Numbered from the stretch's first letter, positions 47,992-57,446 are shown. The stretch: 64,000 nucleotides of DNA from Iphinoe sp. HA4291-MV1 (GCA_019359415.1 JAHHHH010000003.1:124001-188000); one strand, 5' to 3'. The notes: generated by a model not told the origin, from the sequence alone. A program made the numbers and translations.

Positions 47992-48819
47992 TTAAAGCAG
48001 CCCATCCATTAACGTCATAACCTCAATAGCACCCTCAGATAATTCATTGAAAGGTGACATATAAATCTGGTGTTCCAGCAGTCCTTTGAGCGCAATCAGT
48101 TTGAGACTATTTTCCGCGAGAGTTTGAGCGATCGCCTCTGCTGCTGGCAAGTAGCCGATCGCACCCAAGTCTGCAAGCGCGGCTCGACGCAGTTGCAGAT
48201 CCTCACCCGCCAACGCTTGTACCAGGCGTTCTCCATACATCACATCTTGAGTTAACTGATACATGGCTCGTGCGGCAGCATACTGAATCCGCTCGATTGG
48301 ATGCTCCAAAAACGGCTGAATCAGAGGAACAGCGACGGTTGCTCCTATGGTTCCTAAGGCTTCTAAGATGGCATCGTAGGGTTGAGAGAAGTCTGGTTGA
48401 TCGCTTACAAGTTGCTCCCCTTGCAAGCCTGCTTTCAGTAACTCAATTAGATTGGGGATACAAACTGGATCACCCAGCATCTCTAGCGATTGGGCTGCAG
48501 CTTCCCGGACATAGAAATCCGGGCAGTCCAAACACCGAATCAGCGGTGGTACTGCTTGGCGATCGCCTAACTTTCCCAATGCTCTGGCTGCATTCCGCCG
48601 CAATGGGTATCCGCCTTCCTCCGTGCGATCGGCTTCGTCCTCTAATGCTTGAATCAGGGCATAAACCACTGCGGCTTCCCGTACCCGAAATCTGCCCAAC
48701 CACCAAGCAGCATACATCCGCAAGCCCAAGTCTTCTCCCTGGAGGTTAGCAAGCGCCTGCTCAATGGTTAAAGACTCACTACTAAGCGATTCATCCGGTT
48801 CAAATGCGTCAAAATCCAT
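47992..48819 (-). CDS. cpcE: Phycocyanin alpha-subunit phycocyanobilin lyase subunit E (HEAT repeats)
   Basis: 275 residues of HEAT/E-Z repeats (RRNAARALGKLGD, VREAAAQSLEMLGD, ILEALGTIGA, IQYAAARAMYQL, RRAALADLGAIG), matching CpcE in length and pattern. CpcE with CpcF attaches phycocyanobilin to Cys84 of the phycocyanin alpha chain. It is the last gene of the phycocyanin set, 316 bp after the second linker. No cpcF is found next to it or elsewhere in the window, so the partner must be encoded elsewhere. PecE or CpeY-type relatives are alternatives but the phycocyanin context favours CpcE. Confidence 0.85.
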   Translation of the reverse strand: MDFDAFEPDESLSSESLTIEQALANLQGEDLGLRMYAAWWLGRFRVREAAVVYALIQALEDEADRTEEGGYPLRRNAARALGKLGDRQAVPPLIRCLDCPDFYVREAAAQSLEMLGDPVCIPNLIELLKAGLQGEQLVSDQPDFSQPYDAILEALGTIGATVAVPLIQPFLEHPIERIQYAAARAMYQLTQDVMYGERLVQALAGEDLQLRRAALADLGAIGYLPAAEAIAQTLAENSLKLIALKGLLEHQIYMSPFNELSEGAIEVMTLMDGLL

Positions 48820-49041
48820 AAGACTCGGTCATTTAGTTATTGAGTATGATTCTGCTCACTCTAATATCGCCCAAAGACAAAACCAACTCAACCCCAAACA
48901 TCTGATTGGAAATCTCGAAATACCGCTTCAACCGACAATGTAAGTAGTATAAACCTCGAACACCCAACAAATAACTCTCAGGCAGTCGGGTGCAGCAATT
49001 TGTTATGCCGCTGGCTAGCCTTGTCCGTCCGCTTATAAGAG

Positions 49042-49093
49042 AATCGACAATCAGCTATTGACGGTTTTAGCTGCCAACAGCCGATTGTCGATT
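49042..49093 (-). terminator. Inverted repeat between second rod linker and cpcE
   Basis: AATCGACAATC (49042-49052) and GATTGTCGATT (49083-49093) form an 11-bp stem, extended by AGCT/AGCC pairing, just after the linker stop. CTCTTAT follows on the minus strand. It may attenuate transcription into cpcE. Nothing else is seen in 48820-49135. Confidence 0.5.
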
Positions 49094-49135
49094 GTTGTTT
49101 TTCCTACCAAAGGATAACTGAATCAATGAGAATAA

Positions 49136-49987
49136 TTACAACGGTGTGATGCTGGCAATCTTGCCTCCTTCACGTTGCACCCGTTGCATGTAATCTGATA
49201 GCTGGTCGTAAGGAATGACAACAGCTGTGTTGCTGCGACGTACACGCGGATACTTGGGAATTAGGAGGGCAGACACTTCCACACGGTACAAGCGACGTTC
49301 TCCATAAATGGTTGAGCCACCGAAGGTGGAGGTGGGAGTGACTCCTTTACCAGAGGGGCGATAGCCATAGCCGGGGCTACCTGGTGCTACAACTGCCGAA
49401 GCACCATTCCGCCCCAACTCTGTGGCTAGGTGTGGAGCACTTCCAGCAAACTGGGCGCGATCGCTGTTGGCATATCCGCGATATAACTGAAACATACGGC
49501 TAAACCCAACGGTCTTCTGCCCGGTTTGAGTAGCGAAGCCCCGATAATAAGGCACTATATTTTCGCCAAAGCTCACCTGATACTCAGGTGAATCAATGTA
49601 GGAATCAATGTCGGCGTCGTAGCCCTTGTTTTGATACAAGTCCAAGTGATGGATGATTTCAGCTTCGTCATAAGGTGCCCGACCCAACAAGTGCTTATAA
49701 TTCAGTTCAATGGTTCGGGTTTGGAAACTGTTGTAGAAAAACTTGGATTTATACAGCTCCGATTTAGCGACTTGCCGTACAAATTCTTGCACTGTAATCC
49801 TGCCATTTGCCAGGAGCGATTCAATACTGGTGAGGCGTTGTGATGCCATTAAATAATCATTGCCTAACAATTGACGATAGACAGCCGCAATGACATTCGG
49901 AGTATCTGCCGGACTACGCAGTTCCACAGGGGAAGAATCACTAAAGGCAGAGGTTCCAAGGCGTGATGCTTCTGTTGTAATAGCCAT
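49136..49987 (-). CDS. Phycobilisome rod linker polypeptide (CpcC/CpcI type), second copy
   Basis: 283 residues. The N-terminal PBS linker domain (about 20-180) has [45 protein letters not shown] and [22 protein letters not shown]. The C-terminal CpcD-like domain (about 225-283) has YRVEVSALL and [22 protein letters not shown]. This is the form of 30-35 kDa rod linkers that connect phycocyanin hexamers. It follows the first linker by 55 bp. The CpcD-like tail explains how rods may be capped even though no separate cpcD is present. Confidence 0.92.
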   Translation of the reverse strand: MAITTEASRLGTSAFSDSSPVELRSPADTPNVIAAVYRQLLGNDYLMASQRLTSIESLLANGRITVQEFVRQVAKSELYKSKFFYNSFQTRTIELNYKHLLGRAPYDEAEIIHHLDLYQNKGYDADIDSYIDSPEYQVSFGENIVPYYRGFATQTGQKTVGFSRMFQLYRGYANSDRAQFAGSAPHLATELGRNGASAVVAPGSPGYGYRPSGKGVTPTSTFGGSTIYGERRLYRVEVSALLIPKYPRVRRSNTAVVIPYDQLSDYMQRVQREGGKIASITPL

Positions 49988-50042
49988 TTAAAAAATCTCC
50001 ATGTTAACAACACCAGTCACAGCGAAGCGACGGAAGGACACC

Positions 50043-50858
50043 TTAAGAAAGTGTGATGCTCATGACCTTGAAGCCCTTGCGGTTCAGTTGTTGCAACTTA
50101 CTGGAAAGCTGCTCATAGGGCACAACAACTTCTGTCGTAGCACGCCGGAGCACAGCTGATGCAGAAGACGGCGGTTGCATAACTCGCAGTCGGTAGGTAC
50201 TTCCGCCACGACTACCCGTAGAGACACCAGTCAACGAGCCACTAGAGGCTGCGTAGATGGGTGAGGCAGTATTCTGAGCCACTTCGCGAGTCAGCCGTCC
50301 TTGATTTTGTTTTTGGGCGCGATCGCTATTGGAATAGCCCCGGAACAGTTGGAACATCCGGCTAAAGCCGATGTTTTTCTGACCGACTTGAGTCGTAAAG
50401 CCTCGATGGTAGGGTACCACATTTTCACCAAAATTCTCTTGATATTCCAGTGAATCAATGTAGGAATCAATATCCGCTTCAAAGCCGCTCTCGTCCAATA
50501 TCTGGCTATGAGAGACCATTTCACTGTAGTCGTTTGGAGCCCGACCAAGCAAATGCTTGAAGTTCAGTTCAATAGTGCGGTAACGGTAGCAATTGTCAAA
50601 GAACCGCGAGCGATACAAATCCGATTTAGCAACCTGCCGCACAAACTCGCGAACAGAGATATCGCCGCGCTTGAATTGGGATTCTGGGACAGTGAGTCGC
50701 TCACTTTCCATGACATAAGAATTGCCCAATACCTGCCGATAGACAGCGCGGATGACTAACTCCACATCTTCTGGACTGTCATCAGAGCGCAGTTCTATCC
50801 ATGCTGAAGTTTCGCTCGGTGTAATACCTAGTCGTTCCGATCCAGCAAAAACCGCCAT
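50043..50858 (-). CDS. Phycobilisome rod linker polypeptide (CpcC/CpcH type), first copy
   Basis: 271 residues with the same architecture as the next gene: PBS linker domain ([57 protein letters not shown]) and CpcD-like tail ([29 protein letters not shown]). The two linkers are clearly paralogous. It lies 155 bp after cpcA, separated from it by an inverted repeat. A cpcBA plus two-linker order resembles inducible phycocyanin operons (cpcB2A2H2I2 type) of chromatically acclimating strains, though those also carry a cpcD. Confidence 0.92.
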   Translation of the reverse strand: MAVFAGSERLGITPSETSAWIELRSDDSPEDVELVIRAVYRQVLGNSYVMESERLTVPESQFKRGDISVREFVRQVAKSDLYRSRFFDNCYRYRTIELNFKHLLGRAPNDYSEMVSHSQILDESGFEADIDSYIDSLEYQENFGENVVPYHRGFTTQVGQKNIGFSRMFQLFRGYSNSDRAQKQNQGRLTREVAQNTASPIYAASSGSLTGVSTGSRGGSTYRLRVMQPPSSASAVLRRATTEVVVPYEQLSSKLQQLNRKGFKVMSITLS

Positions 50859-50930
50859 ATTTGCCTCCTTATTTCAACTGCCAACTTGACAATTTTTCCA
50901 AGGCATTGTATGTGCCTATCGTAATAAAGC

Positions 50931-51001
50931 AGCCCGGTAAAGTGAACAACTCAATCATCAATCATCATGATTGGTGGCAAAGCTGTTTACCCTACCGGGC
51001 T
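50931..51001 (-). terminator. Attenuator-like inverted repeat between cpcA and the rod linkers
   Basis: AGCCCGGTA at the cpcA side and TACCGGGCT at the linker side are exact complements; further AACA/TGTT pairing extends the stem. On the minus strand GCTTTATTA follows. cpc operons commonly place such a structure here, so that phycocyanin subunit mRNA exceeds linker mRNA. Confidence 0.6.
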
Positions 51002-51012
51002 AAGTGTGTTTA

Positions 51013-51501
51013 CTAGCTTAGAGCGTTAATCGCGTAGTCGATGTAAGAGTTAGCTTCTACAGCTGGATCTCCGCTGAGACCGTGGTTTGCCTTAATGTGC
51101 TTGAGTGCTTCAACGTACCAGCTGGGAGACAGGTCGAAGGTCTTGTTAATTTCAGCTATTCCAGAAATTAAGTAATCATCCAATGGACCTGTGCCACCAA
51201 CAACCAAGCAGTAGGTGACCATCCGTAGGTAGTAACCGATGTCACGAGCGCACTTTGCCTTACCAGTGGAGGTGGAGGCGAAGTTAGGGCCTTGCATTTG
51301 CGTGGTGTAGGGGAATTTTTGGTATACCGCGTTTGCTGCACTATCAGCTAGAGATGGACCCTTAGCGGTCAAGGCTTTGGCAGCTTCCAAGCTAGCGCTA
51401 GCTTGACGGAAGCGACCAAAGGCAACTTGGATTTCTGTGCTGCTCAGAAAACGTCCTTGGGAATCAGCAGCTGCAACGGCTTCAGTGATTGGGGTTTTCA
51501 T
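51013..51501 (-). CDS. cpcA: Phycocyanin alpha subunit
   Basis: 162 residues, the usual CpcA length. It starts [19 protein letters not shown], has the chromophore Cys in [16 protein letters not shown] (Cys84 equivalent) and ends [11 protein letters not shown]. It forms the alpha-beta monomer with CpcB and is the target of CpcE/F lyase. It follows cpcB by 117 bp. A TTTGTCA-type heptamer repeat (51552-51576) lies between the two genes. Confidence 0.97.
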   Translation of the reverse strand: MKTPITEAVAAADSQGRFLSSTEIQVAFGRFRQASASLEAAKALTAKGPSLADSAANAVYQKFPYTTQMQGPNFASTSTGKAKCARDIGYYLRMVTYCLVVGGTGPLDDYLISGIAEINKTFDLSPSWYVEALKHIKANHGLSGDPAVEANSYIDYAINALS

Positions 51502-51551
51502 TGCTTTTGTATCTCTTTTGTTGTTTTACAAAGTTTTGGTTGAAAGCGATT

Positions 51552-51576
51552 TTGTCATTTGTCATTTGTCATTTGT
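51552..51576. repeat. TTTGTCA heptamer repeat between cpcB and cpcA
   Basis: Three and a half units of TTTGTCA. Its presence inside a highly expressed operon leader shows these repeats insert in untranslated gaps. Confidence 0.75.
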
Positions 51577-51618
51577 TTCTAGTTAATGACCAATGACTAA
51601 CGACGTAATGACTATTGA

Positions 51619-52137
51619 TTAGCCAACTGCAGAAGCTGCACGATCAAAGTAGCCAGACACTTCCGACATCAGCGCGCTGCAATCTCCTCTGGTGATTCCG
51701 TTGGTGTCATTCGCAATTGCGAGTGCTGCTTCTTTCATTTTTTGAACACCCGTTGCTACGGAAGCACCAGGGGTTCCGAGTGCCAAATAGGTTTCTCTCA
51801 GACCGTTCAGACAGCGATCATCCAATACACTGCCATCTCCAGAAAAAATCGCGTAGGTGATATAGCGCAAGATAATTTCCATATCGCGCAAGCAAGCTGC
51901 CATCCGACGGCTGGTATAAGCGTTGCCACCAGGAGCGATGAGCTGGGGTTGTTCTGCAAACAGACTGCGAGCTGCATCAGCAACGATTGTGGAAGAACTG
52001 CTGGTAATGCGGTTGACGGTATCCATCCGCTTGTTGCCATCTGCAACCATTGCGCTCAGAGCATCTAGTTGACCACTGCTCAGGTATTCACCTCGGGCAT
52101 CGGCTTGGGAAACAACTTTTGCAAATGCGTCTAGCAT
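51619..52137 (-). CDS. cpcB: Phycocyanin beta subunit
   Basis: 172 residues, the standard CpcB length. Both bilin-binding Cys are present: [18 protein letters not shown] (Cys82/84 equivalent) and [11 protein letters not shown] (Cys153/155 equivalent). [12 protein letters not shown] carries the Asn normally methylated. The start is well supported by AGGAGACC shortly before the ATG. It is the first gene of the cpc operon. The N-terminus [19 protein letters not shown] is closer to phycocyanin than to phycoerythrocyanin beta chains. Confidence 0.97.
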   Translation of the reverse strand: MLDAFAKVVSQADARGEYLSSGQLDALSAMVADGNKRMDTVNRITSSSSTIVADAARSLFAEQPQLIAPGGNAYTSRRMAACLRDMEIILRYITYAIFSGDGSVLDDRCLNGLRETYLALGTPGASVATGVQKMKEAALAIANDTNGITRGDCSALMSEVSGYFDRAASAVG

Positions 52138-52564
52138 AAATTTGGTCTCCTAATTCCTTCGTTTGAGTTACGATGTCGTTTCACAACTGAATGGTTCAGC
52201 AAGTGTGAATTTGACCTACGTGGGCAGCTTAGAAAGGCTATAGAGTAAATGGAGAGCTTCAGGGTTCTCAGGAATTATCAGATTTCCCTGTTTCCAGGTG
52301 TTAATAACATTGTTAAGTTATTTAACGAATCTGAGAAAAACTCTTCACCTTGTGATTATAGAGGTTAATGAGTCTGAGAAAACAATCACTGAGCCTTTAG
52401 TTGCTTCTCATTTTTGCCTTCCTAAATCTTTATACAATGTAAAGGGGAACCTTGTGTGTTAAAAATTGTTAGAACTTACAATTTTTTTACAAACGGTAAC
52501 AATCCAGATGCAGTCTAGCTTTTAAGCTTGACAATACGTACCATAGTTACACCACTTTTGCGCC
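52138..52564. other. cpc promoter/leader region
   Basis: No gene. It must hold the promoter and 5' leader of cpcB (leftward) and the start region of the small ribbon-helix-helix gene (rightward). I see AT-rich sequence (CTTTATACAATG near 52429) but no element I can name with confidence. Confidence 0.5.
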
Positions 52565-52720
52565 GTGGGAACGAAGAAAAGTAGACTAAACGTTACATTG
52601 AGTGACATCGAACGGGAGAAGTTGGAAAAGCTTGCCGAAGAGTCTGGACTCTCCCTGTCTCGTACGATTGCCCAATTGATTCGCAAAGCAAAGGTTAAAC
52701 CAAATGATAAGGAAAGTTAA
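52565..52720 (+). CDS. Small ribbon-helix-helix (CopG/Arc-like) protein
   Basis: 51 residues from a GTG at 52565; the in-frame ATG upstream (52508) is followed by a stop after four codons. The sequence reads [38 protein letters not shown], a classic ribbon-helix-helix: a short strand (LNVTLS), helix 1, the turn GLS, and helix 2. Such proteins bind DNA as dimers and act as repressors or antitoxins. No toxin partner is adjacent. It is convergent with pebB and their ends overlap by 4 bp. It lies upstream of, and divergent from, cpcB, so it could act on that promoter; this is inference. No strong ribosome site is visible. Confidence 0.65.
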   Translation: MGTKKSRLNVTLSDIEREKLEKLAEESGLSLSRTIAQLIRKAKVKPNDKES

Positions 52721-53466
52721 GCGCTGCATCCCGCCAGTTTTCTCTCTAGGTCAAAGAGGAAGCCATGAATGTATTCCTCCGTCCACTCTTCGCCGTAGAA
52801 ACGCCTGAACATTCCCCGTGCTGGGTCTTTTTCTGCCCGATACCGCAGATAGCGCAACTGTGCCTGCTCAATATCAGCTAGGGCTTGAGCATCTATCACG
52901 GGTTCTGCCTGTTCGACAAAATCTAGGTACGCTTTGAGGTAATCCTTAAACGCTGCAAACACATGGGTTTCTACAACAGTAGTCTCTTTGGGGCGAGTCC
53001 AAAGAAATGCTGGCGAGAAGAAAGGACGAGCTTCTTCGGGAAAGTCTCCACCCCACGGTAAGTATTGCTGATAGGCACCAAAGATGGGCAGAATTGGTGT
53101 GGTGTACTTTGCCTGATAGTCCGGCTCATCCCGGAACAACGGTTGCATATCCAGGGCAATCAGGTGTCCTCCCGGCAACGTTACCAAGTCCGCTCCAAAA
53201 AATGGCAGATCGTAGTTCAAATGGGGAAAAATGACGAAATTGAGAACTTGGAGCGATTGACCACCCTGTACATGCGCTGCCCGAATCTGTCGAAGTTTCG
53301 GTGCACAAAAGGCATGACTTGTGGTAACAACTTCCTCCTGATTCTTGCCTTTGCCCGTAATCGCACTTTTATATTCAAACCCTTCGGGGATGGGATAGGG
53401 CATAAGTTCTAATCGCGATCGCAAATCGGCGATCGCATAGTCCAGAAAAGGTTGATAAAGAGTCAT
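52717..53466 (-). CDS. pebB: Phycoerythrobilin:ferredoxin oxidoreductase
   Basis: 249 residues from the ATG at 53466 ([20 protein letters not shown]). A longer reading starts inside the heptamer repeats and is rejected. Ferredoxin-dependent bilin reductase features: [37 protein letters not shown] and LIALDMQPL. The tail [22 protein letters not shown] is shared with PebA. PebB reduces 15,16-dihydrobiliverdin to phycoerythrobilin. It follows pebA by 117 bp, giving the usual pebAB order. The organism therefore makes phycoerythrobilin although no phycoerythrin gene lies in this window. Confidence 0.93.
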   Translation of the reverse strand: MTLYQPFLDYAIADLRSRLELMPYPIPEGFEYKSAITGKGKNQEEVVTTSHAFCAPKLRQIRAAHVQGGQSLQVLNFVIFPHLNYDLPFFGADLVTLPGGHLIALDMQPLFRDEPDYQAKYTTPILPIFGAYQQYLPWGGDFPEEARPFFSPAFLWTRPKETTVVETHVFAAFKDYLKAYLDFVEQAEPVIDAQALADIEQAQLRYLRYRAEKDPARGMFRRFYGEEWTEEYIHGFLFDLERKLAGCSA

Positions 53467-53547
53467 TGGGAATTGGGAATTGGGAATTGGGAATTGGGAA
53501 TTGGGCAATGGGCAATGGGCAATGGGCAATGGGCAATGGGAATTGGG
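53467..53547. repeat. Heptamer arrays (GGGAATT and GGGCAAT) in the pebB leader
   Basis: About five GGGAATT units run into about five GGGCAAT units, directly against the pebB start codon. On the minus strand this forms the entire leader between pebA and pebB. An open frame across it encodes only a periodic peptide ([20 protein letters not shown] type). Confidence 0.88.
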
Positions 53548-53583
53548 CATTAAATTTTTTTAACAAAGGACAAACAACAAAAA

Positions 53584-54318
53584 CTACTTTTTGGCTGCAC
53601 TAGCTGCTAATGGTACCGCATCTTCAAACAAAAACTCGTAGAGGAAGCGTTCTGCCCATTCATGACCGAAGTAACTGCTGAATAGACCCGATGCTGGATC
53701 GCGATCAGCACTGTACTGATCGTAGTCTTTTTGAGCTTTCACGATTCGCGCAATGTCTTTTGAGTCTTTTAGAGGTTTCGCCTCCTCTAGCATTTGCCAG
53801 TACAGATTCAAGTAGTCCTTAAACGCTGCAAATAAACGTGTTGCGACTGTTTCGGCATCTGTCTTGGCAAACAGCAAGTATTTAGAGAAATACTGATTGG
53901 CGTCATAAAACTTCATCTCTAAATTTTGTGCCAAATCTGGATATTCAGCGTGTAGCGATTTCAGTGGCTCAATGTACTTGCGCTGATACGCTTCATCCTG
54001 AAACAAAGGCTGAAAGTCTAGCACGACCAGGTTTTTGACTTTGCCAAAGGAGAGAAAGTCTACTCCCAACAAGGGTAAGTCGTAGTGATGGCTGGGATAA
54101 ATGACGCTGTTGAGAATTTGGGCGCTTTCGCCCGCATCAATGTAGGTATAACGAATTTTCCGTAATTCTGGGCATTGATAGCACCAGCTTTGAATGGTTG
54201 CTGGGTTTCTGCCGCGATCGCTGACCTTCAACTCTAACCCAGCAGGGATTGCCCGATTTTGTAAATTAAATCTGTTTAACAGTTCATTTTCTAGATGTTT
54301 TACAAAGGGCTTGTACAT
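53584..54318 (-). CDS. pebA: 15,16-dihydrobiliverdin:ferredoxin oxidoreductase
   Basis: 244 residues from the ATG at 54318 ([17 protein letters not shown]), the usual PebA start; an upstream ATG at 54441 would add 41 residues unlike the family. Ferredoxin-dependent bilin reductase features: [49 protein letters not shown] and [19 protein letters not shown]. It reduces biliverdin IXa at the C15 bridge, and PebB finishes the conversion to phycoerythrobilin. First gene of the pebAB pair. Confidence 0.92.
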   Translation of the reverse strand: MYKPFVKHLENELLNRFNLQNRAIPAGLELKVSDRGRNPATIQSWCYQCPELRKIRYTYIDAGESAQILNSVIYPSHHYDLPLLGVDFLSFGKVKNLVVLDFQPLFQDEAYQRKYIEPLKSLHAEYPDLAQNLEMKFYDANQYFSKYLLFAKTDAETVATRLFAAFKDYLNLYWQMLEEAKPLKDSKDIARIVKAQKDYDQYSADRDPASGLFSSYFGHEWAERFLYEFLFEDAVPLAASAAKK

Positions 54319-54773
54319 TGAGATTAATCCATATTTATAAGACTTTCTCGACAATAGAGGATTCTGAGAACCTCTGTCCCGTTTATTAAGAAGGACGCAA
54401 TAATTCGTAAAAATAGAGGATTGGGATGCTGCTCTCCTCAAAAAAGATCAATTGTTTCCCCTGCACAAAAGAACAATAAGGCTTTGACTAAGGCGAAGAC
54501 TAAGCACACTGTAAATGTCATTAGTCATTAGTCATTAGTAAGAGTTTCACGCGTTTTGATATTTCTTACAGCAGTTTTCATTTATTTAGACCACAACGAG
54601 TGCGTTCTTCTTTGCGACGCCAGATACCTCTGTCGGGAAACGTCGGTGCAGTACTGGCTAGCCTTTGCGCCTACTCTGCGAGAACGGCTCCGCCGAATGC
54701 GTAAGGCAAAAAAATGTGGTTCATTTACCTGAAAATAGCTGTAACGTAGTTCTGTTTATTTCTACTTACCTAC
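54319..54773. other. Gene-free stretch with heptamer and dispersed repeats
   Basis: Contains GTCATTA repeats (54517-54540, related to 57980-58009) and, near 54625-54710, a GC-rich dispersed motif (CTACTCTGCGAGAACGGC and CGCCGAATGCG). No ORF. The pebA promoter should be in its left part. Confidence 0.5.
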
Positions 54774-55502
54774 CTACTTACTCAACCTAGCACCATTAAG
54801 GTTAGCTTTGCTCAAGTTGAGCCTTCTATCATTTAAATAACTGAGATCATACATTCCTAACTTTCCAAAATTTGGCGATCCCACCAACTTAGCTCCTCTA
54901 AGGTTTGCACATGTGAGATTAGCATCGCTGAAATCTGCCCCTCTCAAATCTGCTTTGCCCAGATCTGCACCAAAGAGGTTCGCTCCTCTCAAATCTGCTG
55001 CACAAAGATCTGCTCCAAAGAGATTTGCCCCACATAAGTTTGCTCCGTTAAGGTCTGCAAATCGTAAACTAGCCTCACTCAGATTTGCATGAGTGAGATT
55101 CACTCCACTGAGACTAGCCCGAAAAAAAAGACCGTGAGTGATAACACACATACCTAAGTCTGCCCTCGTCAGGTTCACTCCACTCAAGTTGGCTCCACAA
55201 AACTCGACTGAAGCTAAAAAGAGTCCATCACTGAGGTCTGCATGAGTGAGGTCTGCTCCACTCAAATCAACGATGGTAAAATCTGCTCCTCTCAAGTCTG
55301 CATTGACGAGATTTGCATCTTGCAGTTCTGCAAAGTGAATTTTTGCATATCTGAGGTCTGTATGACTGAGGTTTATATCATCTAAAGTCGCAGATAATTC
55401 TGCATAACTTAGGTTCGGCTTGATTTGCGGGTTGTTTTGCCTCCAATGATTCCAAGCTTCAACTCCTAACTCAAGTAGCGTCAAGTAATCGACATCTACC
55501 AT
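54774..55502 (-). CDS. Pentapeptide-repeat protein
   Basis: About 242 residues from the ATG at 55502, which gives the family start MVDVDYLTLLELGVEAWNHWR followed by KPNLSYAEL. A frame-extending ATG at 55574 is also possible. About 30 A(D/N)LxX pentapeptides follow (ANLVNADLRGADFTIVDL, GANLCGANLFGADLCAADL). They should fold as a right-handed quadrilateral beta-helix. No other domain. The family is abundant in cyanobacteria; roles range from scaffolding to DNA-mimicry, and none can be assigned here. Confidence 0.92.
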   Translation of the reverse strand: MVDVDYLTLLELGVEAWNHWRQNNPQIKPNLSYAELSATLDDINLSHTDLRYAKIHFAELQDANLVNADLRGADFTIVDLSGADLTHADLSDGLFLASVEFCGANLSGVNLTRADLGMCVITHGLFFRASLSGVNLTHANLSEASLRFADLNGANLCGANLFGADLCAADLRGANLFGADLGKADLRGADFSDANLTCANLRGAKLVGSPNFGKLGMYDLSYLNDRRLNLSKANLNGARLSK

Positions 55503-55737
55503 AACAGTACTATTATGGGCATTTGGTGAAGGTAGGTTGTAATTGTAATTAGTATAATTAGCTATTATATGCAACTATCTGCAACCTCAATCTTACATAG
55601 AAGTTCTGCAAGAGAAACTTTACAATGACTTTTTGATTCCTTTAATCTCTATAGATTTCTTGCCAATATCCGGTTTTGCGATTTATTGCGCGAGAGCGTA
55701 TCCATCTTACCTTAATGAAACTTAGTGGGATTACATG

Positions 55738-56259
55738 CTAATTTTCCTTGCTACCAACGGGTTCAGCTTTTTCAACTGAGTTGTTATCCAACCCCAAAGT
55801 TAATTGCAAAGGAGTCCGTGACGGGTACGCTTTAACTACCTGTCGATAGACCTGATAGTTAGTGGGTAGTGTCCTCTGTTCCTCTCCCACTCTATACTTC
55901 AATTCGTACTTCACAGATTTCAACAATTCGGGATTGCTTGCTTCTTGGGATTTTTTGCGTTGTTCTACTTCATCCACTGAAGGTCGTGGTGGTAAACTGG
56001 ACCACCATAAACCCCTATCATCAGGACCAGTGACTGCTCCTTCTGGTTTCAAGCCATTGCGATTAAGTAAGGAAGTGGTTGCAAAAGTTTCAAAGCGTGG
56101 TACTTGTTCATTAGTTAGGTCATCGGCATACTTAACTTGCCAAGTATATCTGGTAAGCGCTGTGGCTTCATACTGGTCAGTGGTTAAGGTGTTGCAACTA
56201 GTGAGTGTGAGCGTGGTCAGCACAGCCACTGTTGTGAGTAAAAAAATTGGCTTTTGCAT
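55738..56259 (-). CDS. Hypothetical lipoprotein
   Basis: About 173 residues from the ATG at 56259, preferred because AAGG precedes it by about 3 nt; an ATG 18 nt further up lacks such a site. A hydrophobic leader ends in the lipobox LTLTSC, so the mature protein should be lipid-anchored at Cys. The rest is polar with no motif I recognise (RYTWQVKYADD, GLWWSSLPPRPSV). Not obviously linked to its neighbours. Confidence 0.7.
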   Translation of the reverse strand: MQKPIFLLTTVAVLTTLTLTSCNTLTTDQYEATALTRYTWQVKYADDLTNEQVPRFETFATTSLLNRNGLKPEGAVTGPDDRGLWWSSLPPRPSVDEVEQRKKSQEASNPELLKSVKYELKYRVGEEQRTLPTNYQVYRQVVKAYPSRTPLQLTLGLDNNSVEKAEPVGSKEN

Positions 56260-56360
56260 TATCCTTGGAAAATGCATAGTCTGCTCGATTTGGATTTTAT
56301 AAGTCTGAATTAACGTGAGGCATTATGTACTACTTTGTATAAGACATTAGCGCGATCGCT

Positions 56361-57446
56361 CTATATTTTGCGCTTTTGATTTGTAGAAGTTTCTTTTGGT
56401 GCAGATCTGGCTTCAGTAGGTTTTTGGGCATGAGTTGCAGAAGAATCTTTCATTTGATCAGCTATTTTTTTATTCTTGCTCTCATTCACATTGTTTCTTG
56501 TTTCTTTTGATTGAGGAGAATCTTTTGGAGGTTTTCCTTTGTTCTGAGTTAACTTTTCCTCATTTTTTTCACTTGTATTCTTATCTGGACTAGGAGAATC
56601 TTTTGGAGGTTTTCCTTTGTTCTGAGTTAACTTTTCCTCATTTTTTTCACTTGTATTCTTATCTGGACTAGGAGAATTCTTTGGAGGTTCTCCTTTGTTC
56701 TGAGTTAATTTTCCCTCGCTTTTTTCATTTGTCTTCTTACCTTGGATAAATGTTTCTTTTAATTTAGATTTAATTTCACTAGGTTTTGCAGAATAGGTTG
56801 CGCAAGGTTCTCTAATTTGTTGAGCCAAGTGGCGATTCTTTCCTGCATTGTTCTCTTTCCTTTGACGAGGCTGTTCTTTGGGTTTTTGTGATAGTTCCTT
56901 TAATTTTTGATAGTTAGATTTGCTAATTTTTTCAGATTTGTTTATTTTTGTATATTCTTGTTTTTTCAGATTATCTGTCAGTTTTTTAGCCAATTTTAAT
57001 TTATCTACATTATTTTTTGTTTTTTCTAATTCATGATGATTGTTTATTTCCTTCGTTTGAAACACATCTGGTTTGGTTTTACCATTTTTTTCAATTTTAT
57101 CTACATATTTTAAAGCCTGTTTTATTGCCTGATCATATTTGTTTCCAAATTTAGAACAGATATCATTAATATCCATCTTCAGAGCTTCGCGGAACTTATT
57201 TTGGCTAATGAGTTCTTTTTGTATTGCTCGATAGACTCTTGCTTCTTTACTGTTTCCCCAGCTAGCAGTTTTGCGATGGTCAGCTTTTTCCATCCAGATA
57301 GCAGAACCCTTACTTTCATTCAAGGGAATAATACCCTTATAAGCACTTTTAGGAGGTATATGATTAACTTCCCCTCCTCGTCTTTGATTTGCTTTTTTTA
57401 TCGCTCTATAGTATCCTCCAAGGAGTCTTTTGTCATGTTCATCCAT
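56361..57446 (-). CDS. Candidate nuclease toxin (HNH-like, polymorphic-toxin type) with repetitive basic tail
   Basis: About 361 residues from the ATG at 57446 (AGAGAG before it); the longer frame needs a TTG start. The first ~110 residues contain GGEVNHIPPKSAY, IWMEKADHRKTASWG and a helical region ending FGNKYDQAIKQALKYVD. The E-x-N-H and D-H-R motifs look like the His-metal finger nuclease domains found at the C-terminus of polymorphic toxins. Here the domain is N-terminal. The remaining ~250 residues are Lys/Asn/Ser-rich and probably disordered, with three copies of a 26-residue unit (EEKLTQNKGKPPKDSPSPDK type, 78-bp DNA period). The gene 39 bp upstream encodes an immunity-like protein. 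Toxicity is inferred. Confidence 0.68.
   Translation of the reverse strand: MDEHDKRLLGGYYRAIKKANQRRGGEVNHIPPKSAYKGIIPLNESKGSAIWMEKADHRKTASWGNSKEARVYRAIQKELISQNKFREALKMDINDICSKFGNKYDQAIKQALKYVDKIEKNGKTKPDVFQTKEINNHHELEKTKNNVDKLKLAKKLTDNLKKQEYTKINKSEKISKSNYQKLKELSQKPKEQPRQRKENNAGKNRHLAQQIREPCATYSAKPSEIKSKLKETFIQGKKTNEKSEGKLTQNKGEPPKNSPSPDKNTSEKNEEKLTQNKGKPPKDSPSPDKNTSEKNEEKLTQNKGKPPKDSPQSKETRNNVNESKNKKIADQMKDSSATHAQKPTEARSAPKETSTNQKRKI
56500..56730. repeat. 78-bp direct repeats inside the toxin-like gene
   Basis: Three near-identical 78-bp units (for example ATCTGGACTAGGAGAAT at 56583 and 56661), in frame, encode the 26-residue tail repeats. The two left units are almost identical and the third has diverged, suggesting recent expansion. 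Confidence 0.85.

Noticed and set aside
53375-53566. Minus-strand frame through the heptamer arrays, and the longer N-terminus of PebB
   Set aside because: The residues are a direct product of the 7-bp repeats (CPLPIAH, FPIPNSQ), and PebB homologues start at the Met after the array.
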